Shown here piece after piece: positions 59,093-64,000 of a stretch of 64,000 bases of DNA; within the stretch, counting starts at the first letter, position 1; each line of letters opens with the position of its first letter. A program made the translations under genes and the position numbers. The notes beneath the pieces were generated by a model. That model saw nothing but the letters and a program-made list of their open reading frames with translations. It had not been told where the DNA came from and made no database searches. The stretch comes from Nocardia asteroides (GTDB lineage Bacteria > Actinomycetota > Actinomycetes > Mycobacteriales > Mycobacteriaceae). The DNA lies in contig NZ_LR134352.1 in assembly GCF_900637185.1 (NCBI RefSeq), forward strand, positions 6,624,001 to 6,688,000, read 5' to 3'.

Positions 59093-60706
59093 TCACGCCA
59101 GCGGAGCGTCGCGCCACCAGGCGGTCATGGTGTTCGCTATCTCGTCCCGGGTGGCGACGGTGTTTCCGTAGAGCGGCGTCGCGTACAGGAGCATCGTTCC
59201 GCGAACGGGATCACCAGGAAACGTCGTGATGAGATTCGTAGTCTCGGAGGAGTCTCTCGGCAGGGAGAACCAGTGGTTGGTCACGGCCACCGTCCCGATT
59301 GAATCCGCGAGCCTGGAACGGGCCTGCAGCCGGTCGACGACACTCTGCACGTCGGCCGCAGTCCGGTAGGCGACGATGTAGTACGCGCAGCATCGGGCAT
59401 CGAGTCCACCCAGGCACCGCCACGCCGACACCCATTCGCCGAGAGCTGGCGCGACCGTGGGGAGTGCGTGCGGCACGATCACTTTGGCATGTGACGTACA
59501 CGTAGTGCCGCGGAACCCGGGTCCCTCCGACCCCGCAGGGGTCATCCGGGGAAAGGTCGTGCGCAGGAGTTCTATCGCCCGCGCGGCCTCGGCGGTGTCC
59601 GCTGCGGTCGCGGGCTTCAGCGCAGTCTTCGCTTGGCTCACCGTGGTGGTCACCGAGGCCGACTCGGTGATCGAGTCGACCCCCAGCATCTTCACCACGG
59701 CCAGTCCGGATCCGACACCCAGGACGACGACCGCCGCGATGGCGAGCGCCGCCTGCCAGCGACGGAACACCACGGTCCGTGCCGGTTTGCTCGTGGTCGC
59801 GCGCGGTCGTGCGGCCACGGCGCCGGTCGACGGCACCGACGCGACGGCCGACGGCCGAACCTCGGCCGACGAGCGAGCGGCGGGCACCGCGATCGCGGCG
59901 GCGACGGCGGCCGCGAACTCCGCGCAGGACGGGAAGCGCTCGTCCGGACGCTTGGCCAGCGCGCGGCCGATGACCTCGTCGAGTGCCCGTGGCACATCGC
60001 GTCGATAGGTGCTCGGCGCGGGCGGGTCGAGCTGCAAGTGCCCGGCGATCAGGGCCACCGCGTCGTCGGCCACGAACGGTGTCCGGCCGGTCAGCAGGCG
60101 GAACAGGGTGCAGGCCAGCGAATACTGGTCCGCCCGGCCGTCCAGCGGGGCGCCGGTGAGCTGTTCCGGCGAGGCGTAGGCGAGCGTGGCGTTGATCGTC
60201 CCGGTCGCGGTGCGGTGGGTGGTGGAGTTGCCCGGCAACGCGATCCCGAAGTCGGACAGCAGCGCGCGTTCGGCGCCGCTTTCCACGGTCAGCAGGATAT
60301 TGGCGGGCTTGATGTCGCGGTGCAGCACATTGCGCCGGTGCGCGTAGTCCAGCGCTCCGGCGATATCGGCGACGATCCGGGCGGCGCGCGGCAGCGGCAG
60401 ATCCTCGGCCCGCAGGCGGCTCGCGTCGGTCCCCTCGACATAACGCATGGTGAGCCACGGATGACCGTCCACCGACCCACGGTCGAACACGGTGACGATG
60501 CCGGGATGGTCCAGCGCCGCGATCAATTCCGCTTCCCGTTCGAACCGGCGCAGCGAATCCTGATCCGCGACGTGATCGCGGGCGAGCAGCTTCAGCGCGA
60601 CATTGCGCGGCAGGCGCGGATGCCGGGCCAGATACACCGTGCCCATCCCGCCTCGGCCGAGCTCACCGAGGATCGTGTACCCGGCGAAAACGCTGCCCCG
60701 TTCCAA
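59093..60706 (-). CDS. transmembrane Ser/Thr protein kinase (PknD-like) with extracellular sensor
   Basis: A 537-aa protein if started at TTG 60704-60706 (GGGAGGGGTGGG before it); this gives the usual short start before SVFAGYTILGELGRGGMG. The longer ATG at 60742 falls inside the hairpin 60732-60762, so it is less likely. Kinase motifs: GRGGMGTVYLA, ALKLLA, HRDIKPANIL, DFGIAL and GRADQYSLACTLFRLLTG. One membrane helix (AALAIAAVVVLGVGSGLAVV) precedes an extracellular ~190-residue sensor with two Cys pairs (TTCTSHAK, ARCCAYYIV). It phosphorylates cytosolic proteins in response to an unknown signal. Confidence 0.88.
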   Translation of the reverse strand: MERGSVFAGYTILGELGRGGMGTVYLARHPRLPRNVALKLLARDHVADQDSLRRFEREAELIAALDHPGIVTVFDRGSVDGHPWLTMRYVEGTDASRLRAEDLPLPRAARIVADIAGALDYAHRRNVLHRDIKPANILLTVESGAERALLSDFGIALPGNSTTHRTATGTINATLAYASPEQLTGAPLDGRADQYSLACTLFRLLTGRTPFVADDAVALIAGHLQLDPPAPSTYRRDVPRALDEVIGRALAKRPDERFPSCAEFAAAVAAAIAVPAARSSAEVRPSAVASVPSTGAVAARPRATTSKPARTVVFRRWQAALAIAAVVVLGVGSGLAVVKMLGVDSITESASVTTTVSQAKTALKPATAADTAEAARAIELLRTTFPRMTPAGSEGPGFRGTTCTSHAKVIVPHALPTVAPALGEWVSAWRCLGGLDARCCAYYIVAYRTAADVQSVVDRLQARSRLADSIGTVAVTNHWFSLPRDSSETTNLITTFPGDPVRGTMLLYATPLYGNTVATRDEIANTMTAWWRDAPLA

Positions 60707-60731
60707 CTCCCACCCCTCCCGCGCAACGAAA

Positions 60732-60762
60732 ACCGGACCCACTGCGGTGCGGTGGGTCCGGT
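60732..60762 (-). terminator. hairpin terminator after terD
   Basis: Perfect 11-bp stem (60732-60742 with 60752-60762) just downstream of the terD stop and upstream of the kinase start; it argues for separate transcripts. Confidence 0.75.
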
Positions 60763-60775
60763 CGAAGCGTACCGG

Positions 60776-61351
60776 TCAGATGTTGACGCCGTAGTCCCTG
60801 GCGATGCCGGCCAGGCCGGAGGCGTAGCCCTGGCCGATGGCGCGGAACTTCCACTCGCTGTTGTGGCGGTAGAGCTCCCCGAAGACCATCGCGGTCTCGG
60901 TGGAGGCGTCTTCGGACAGGTCGTAGCGGGCCAGTTCGACGCCGGTGATGGCGTCGACGACGCGGATGTAGGCGTTGCGGATCTGGCCGAAGGACTGGCC
61001 GCGGGCCTGGGCGTCGTGGATCGAGACCGGGAAGAAGATGTTGGTGATCGTCGGCGGCGTGGCGGCCAGGTCGACGTTGATCACCTCGTCGTCACCGTCG
61101 CCGGCGCCGGTCAGGTTGTCGCCGGTGTGCTCGATGGTGCCCTCGGGCGAGCGCAGGTTGTTGTAGAAGACGAAGTGCTGGTCGGAGAGCACCTTCAGGT
61201 TGGCGCCGGTCGCCAGCGCGCTGGCGTCGAGGTCGTGGTCGGCGCCGGTGGTGGTGCGCACGTCCCAGCCGAGACCGACGGCCACCTTGGTGAGATTGTC
61301 GGTCTGCTTCGACAGCGAGACATTGCCGCCCTTGGCGAGTGTGACGCTCAT
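60776..61351 (-). CDS. terD: TerD-family calcium-binding stress protein
   Basis: A 191-aa protein from ATG 61349-61351 with AGAAGGG upstream. SVTLAKGGNVSLSK, VAVGLGWDVRTTTGADHDLDASAL, GDGDDEVINVDLAATPPTI and LARYDLSEDASTETAMVFGELYRHNSEWKFRAIGQGY give the full TerD pattern, with the acidic DHDLD and DGDDE loops that bind calcium. TerD proteins are linked to tellurite and other stress tolerance; actinobacteria often carry several, also in development. No other ter genes are present. It follows a PPOX-like gene. Confidence 0.93.
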   Translation of the reverse strand: MSVTLAKGGNVSLSKQTDNLTKVAVGLGWDVRTTTGADHDLDASALATGANLKVLSDQHFVFYNNLRSPEGTIEHTGDNLTGAGDGDDEVINVDLAATPPTITNIFFPVSIHDAQARGQSFGQIRNAYIRVVDAITGVELARYDLSEDASTETAMVFGELYRHNSEWKFRAIGQGYASGLAGIARDYGVNI

Positions 61352-61378
61352 GAAAACCCTTCTATCTGATCGTGTTGG

Positions 61379-61858
61379 TCAGTGTCCGCTCTCGGCCCAG
61401 GTCCGCAGGGTCTCGACCCGGCCCTCCAAGGCGTGCAGTTCGGTCTCGTCGAGCACGGTACGCTGGATACCCCGATCCACCGCGAAGGCGGACTGGCGGT
61501 GGTCGTCGATCACGTCGACGTCCAGCTGCACGGCGGTGTAGTCCTCGGCGGCCGGCATCTGCTCGGCGATCACCTTCGCGCGTCCCCGCGCGCACAGCGC
61601 CACATTGCCGCCGCCCAGGATCAGCAACGCCACCTCGGGCTGGGCCCGCAGCCGGGCCAGCGAGCCACGGTCGGACTTGAGGCTGAGCAGAATGCGCCGG
61701 TCACCGGCGCGCACCGGCCACGACACGGGAATCGCGTGCGGCGCGGGATCGGTGGTGACCAGCACCGCGATCGTCTCCTGCGGCCACACCGGCAACACGT
61801 CGAGCTCCGGATGATCGGTCATGGAATCCTGTCCTGCCGGATCGACTTCTGTTGCCAT
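61379..61858 (-). CDS. pyridoxamine-5'-phosphate-oxidase-fold (PPOX) protein
   Basis: A 159-aa protein from ATG 61858 or, with a better AGGACAGGA site, the in-frame ATG 61820-61822 (147 aa). It has the split-barrel pattern of PPOX/F420-dependent enzymes: IAVLVTTDPAPHAIPVSWPVRAGDRRILLSLKSDRGSLARLRAQPEVALLILGGGNVALCARGRAKVI. Members bind FMN, F420 or heme; the cofactor is not deducible here. It lies 27 bases before terD on the same strand, so the two are probably one operon. Confidence 0.75.
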   Translation of the reverse strand: MATEVDPAGQDSMTDHPELDVLPVWPQETIAVLVTTDPAPHAIPVSWPVRAGDRRILLSLKSDRGSLARLRAQPEVALLILGGGNVALCARGRAKVIAEQMPAAEDYTAVQLDVDVIDDHRQSAFAVDRGIQRTVLDETELHALEGRVETLRTWAESGH

Positions 61859-62018
61859 CTACCTCACCTCGACCATCGTCGGACATCGCGTGACCCACCG
61901 CGAACGGCGAGCCACCCCGAGTCTAATTCGGTGTGCCACTTGCTCGCTGGCCTGCGCCGGATTGTCCACCAGATCTCAGCAACGTCTCAGCCGCCGTGAG
62001 GTGATAGCCGACCGGTAG

Positions 62019-62720
62019 CTATGCGGGCCAGTGAGTACGCCATTCGGTCGCGGTGAGCGGGAGCCGGTCGCCGCGTGCGGATTCCGCCGCGTCCTCGGTG
62101 GCTCGGATGGCGCGGGCGAAGTCCAGGGTGGCCTTGCGCAGTCGTTCCTCGGCGGAGTCGGGGCCGCCGAGTTCGACGACGCGCAGCGCGTCGGGGATCA
62201 GATCGTCGGGCAGCCCCGCCCTGGCGCTGCGGGAGCGAACTTTCTCGGCCAGCGCCAGCGCCGGCTGGGCCATGGCGATCCCGTCGAGGCAGGAGCGCCG
62301 CGACTTCTCCGCGGATTTGCGCTCCTCCCAGGCCTTTTCCTGGGCGGCGATCTTGTCGGCCACCGAGGTGCCCGCAGGCAGGTCGGCGGCGATCAGGTGC
62401 GGGCTGCGGTGCACCAGCTTGTCCACCAGGGTGGCCGCCACCTCGTCGACGGTGAATTCGCCCGCGGCCTCGGCGATCCGGGAGTGGAACAGCACCTGCA
62501 GCAGCAGATCGCCGAGTTCCTCCTTGATCGTCTCGTAGTCGCCCGCCTGGATGGCGTCGAGCAGCTCGTAGGTCTCCTCGAGCAGGTACGGGCGCAGCGA
62601 GTCGTGGGTCTGGGTGGTCTCCCAGCCGCCGAAATGCCACAGCCGGTCCATCACCTCGACCGCGCCGGCCAGCCCGGCCGCCACCACCGCGGTGTCGGCC
62701 GCCTCCTGCGCCTCGCCCAT
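62019..62720 (-). CDS. mazG: MazG nucleoside triphosphate pyrophosphohydrolase
   Basis: A 233-aa protein from ATG 62718-62720 that overlaps the mfd stop by one base (TGATG). The MazG fold has ETYELLDAIQAGDYETIKEELGDLLLQVLFHSRIAEA, where EExxE-type acidic residues bind Mg2+. The N-terminal WHFGGWETTQTHDSLRPYLLEE is also characteristic. It hydrolyses non-canonical or oxidised NTPs to NMP and PPi. In M. tuberculosis mazG (Rv1021) sits between mfd and lpqU; lpqU is 14 kb away here. Confidence 0.93.
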   Translation of the reverse strand: MGEAQEAADTAVVAAGLAGAVEVMDRLWHFGGWETTQTHDSLRPYLLEETYELLDAIQAGDYETIKEELGDLLLQVLFHSRIAEAAGEFTVDEVAATLVDKLVHRSPHLIAADLPAGTSVADKIAAQEKAWEERKSAEKSRRSCLDGIAMAQPALALAEKVRSRSARAGLPDDLIPDALRVVELGGPDSAEERLRKATLDFARAIRATEDAAESARGDRLPLTATEWRTHWPA

Positions 62721-64000
62721 CAGACCGTGGTCACTTCGGTCGGCACCGAAAGATCCACCAGGCCTTGCGGTTTACCGTCCAGTGCCAGCAGCAGATCGGC
62801 GACGAACTGCAGCACGGCCACATCGCGCACCCGCTCGGCGCCGACGCTGTCGGTGACCCGCGGCAGCGGCAGCTGCACCAGACCGCTGGCCGCGCGGTAG
62901 GTGGCGCTCGGGTAGAGCCGCTTGAGCCGCAGCTGCTTGGAATCGGGCAGGGTCATCGGAGCGATCTTCAGCGTGGTTCCGGTGACGACGATCTCGGCCA
63001 CGTCGTAGGAGCGGGCCAGCAGCCGCAGCCTGGCCACCGACACCAGCCTGCCGACCTCCACCGGCAGCGGGCCGTACCGGTCGACGAGCTCCTCCACCAC
63101 CGCGGCCAGTGCCGCGTCGTCCTGCGCGGCGGCCAGCTTGCGGTAGGCCTCGAGCCGCAGCCGGTCGCTGGCGACGTAGTCGGGCGGGATGTGCGCGTCC
63201 ACCGGCAGGTCGATGCGCACCTCCTTGCTCTCCTCGGTGACGATCGGCTTGCCGTCGGCGGCCGCGCGATAGGCCTCCACGGCCTCGCCGACCAGCCGCA
63301 CGTACAGATCGAAACCGACGCCCGCCACATGGCCGGACTGCTCGGCGCCGAGCACATTGCCCGCGCCGCGGATCTCGAGGTCCTTCATGGCCACCGCCAT
63401 ACCGGCGCCCAGATCGGAGTTCTGCGCGATGGTGGCCAGCCGGTCGTAGGCGGTCTCGGTGAGCGGCTTCTCCGGCGGGTACAGGAAGTAGGCGTAGCCG
63501 CGCTCGCGGGACCGGCCGACGCGACCGCGCAGCTGGTGCAGCTGCGACAGGCCCAGCGAATCGGCGCGTTCCACGATCAGGGTGTTGGCGTTGGAGATGT
63601 CCAGGCCGGTCTCGATGATCGTGGTACAGACCAGCACGTCGAACTCGCGCTGCCAGAAGCCCTGCACGGTCCGCTCGAGCTGGTCCTCGTTCATCTGCCC
63701 GTGCGCCACGACCACCCTGGCCTCGGGCACCAGATCGCGAATCCGCTTGGCCGCCTTGTCGATCGAGGACACCCGGTTGTGCACGTAGAACACCTGGCCG
63801 TCGCGCATCAGCTCGCGCCGGATGGCGGCGGTGACCTGCTTGTCGTTGTAGGCGCCCACGTAGGTGAGCACCGGATGGCGCTCCTCCGGCGGGGTGAGGA
63901 TGGTCGACATCTCGCGGATGCCGGCCAGGCTCATCTCCAGGGTGCGCGGGATCGGGGTGGCCGACATGGTGAGCACGTCGACGTGGGTGCGCAGCGCCTT
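62720..64000 (-). CDS. mfd: transcription-repair coupling factor, C-terminal part (gene continues past the window)
   Basis: The last 426 residues of Mfd. The fragment starts in the helicase at [17 protein letters not shown] (motif III) and includes [56 protein letters not shown] (motif V) and [22 protein letters not shown] (motif VI). [32 protein letters not shown] is the TRG region specific to RecG/Mfd, and the C-terminal TRCF domain (residues after [10 protein letters not shown]) ends the protein. Mfd pushes stalled RNA polymerase off damaged DNA and recruits UvrA. Coupled to mazG by a one-base overlap. Confidence 0.95.
   Translation of the reverse strand, partial: KALRTHVDVLTMSATPIPRTLEMSLAGIREMSTILTPPEERHPVLTYVGAYNDKQVTAAIRRELMRDGQVFYVHNRVSSIDKAAKRIRDLVPEARVVVAHGQMNEDQLERTVQGFWQREFDVLVCTTIIETGLDISNANTLIVERADSLGLSQLHQLRGRVGRSRERGYAYFLYPPEKPLTETAYDRLATIAQNSDLGAGMAVAMKDLEIRGAGNVLGAEQSGHVAGVGFDLYVRLVGEAVEAYRAAADGKPIVTEESKEVRIDLPVDAHIPPDYVASDRLRLEAYRKLAAAQDDAALAAVVEELVDRYGPLPVEVGRLVSVARLRLLARSYDVAEIVVTGTTLKIAPMTLPDSKQLRLKRLYPSATYRAASGLVQLPLPRVTDSVGAERVRDVAVLQFVADLLLALDGKPQGLVDLSVPTEVTTV

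Overview
High-GC actinobacterial chromosome, most likely Nocardia or a close relative. Supporting signs: gene order shared with Mycobacterium tuberculosis (mfd-mazG ... lpqU-eno-ftsB/divIC-DUF501-ppx; fadA3-like thiolase, SGNH esterase, cbs, metB), a mycothiol-dependent isomerase-family protein, a perfect KstR (sterol regulator) box, IdeR-type iron boxes, GTG/TTG starts and many apparently leaderless genes whose start codon lies 5-7 bases after a TANNNT -10 element.

Layout. 1-8 kb: start of metB, a glutaryl-CoA-dehydrogenase-like enzyme, a TetR/maleylpyruvate-isomerase-family pair, an LLM monooxygenase, a CmpX-like membrane protein, and a TetR plus FAD oxidoreductase operon behind a perfect palindromic operator. 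8-10.4 kb: an erm macrolide-resistance methyltransferase preceded by a short leader ORF with alternative RNA pairings, then a duplicated erm/cbs tail flanking a lower-GC insert with a lipoprotein gene. 10.4-16.4 kb: cbs, SGNH esterase, thiolase, Bax-inhibitor-1 protein, RlmG/RsmC-type rRNA methyltransferase. 16.8-22.5 kb: mostly secreted or lipid-anchored proteins (AMIN-like, DUF6153, DUF305, a serine hydrolase), a SHOCT protein and a GntR regulator. 22.5-27 kb: a LVIVD-DUF305-cholesterol oxidase operon divergent from a TetR gene with a palindromic operator. 27-31.5 kb: small membrane proteins, POT peptide transporter, APC amino-acid permease and an unusual short tRNA-Leu(UAA). 31.5-38 kb: accessory region with an XRE-TPR regulator, a decayed small gene, proline iminopeptidase and secreted proteins. 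38.4-41.5 kb: P450-TetR-acyl-CoA dehydrogenase block, the last with a KstR box. 42.5-47.6 kb: conserved core (ppx, DUF501, ftsB/divIC, eno, lpqU).

The standout is 47.7-59.1 kb, an island between lpqU and mazG, which are neighbours in M. tuberculosis. Two IdeR-like boxes in a divergent promoter control (i) a peptide/nickel-type ABC importer whose second permease and both ATPases are fused into one 878-aa protein, and (ii) a five-gene biosynthetic operon: VioC/clavaminate-synthase-like dioxygenase, SbnB-like ornithine-cyclodeaminase-family enzyme, LysA/Y4yA-like PLP decarboxylase, SbnA-like cysteine-synthase-family enzyme and a MATE exporter. This resembles the L-2,3-diaminopropionate and decarboxylase part of staphyloferrin B biosynthesis but has no NIS synthetase and no NRPS, and suggests an undescribed small iron-regulated metallophore or diaminopropionate-derived metabolite with its own export and import. 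The window closes with a Ser/Thr kinase, TerD, a PPOX-family protein, mazG and the C-terminal part of mfd.
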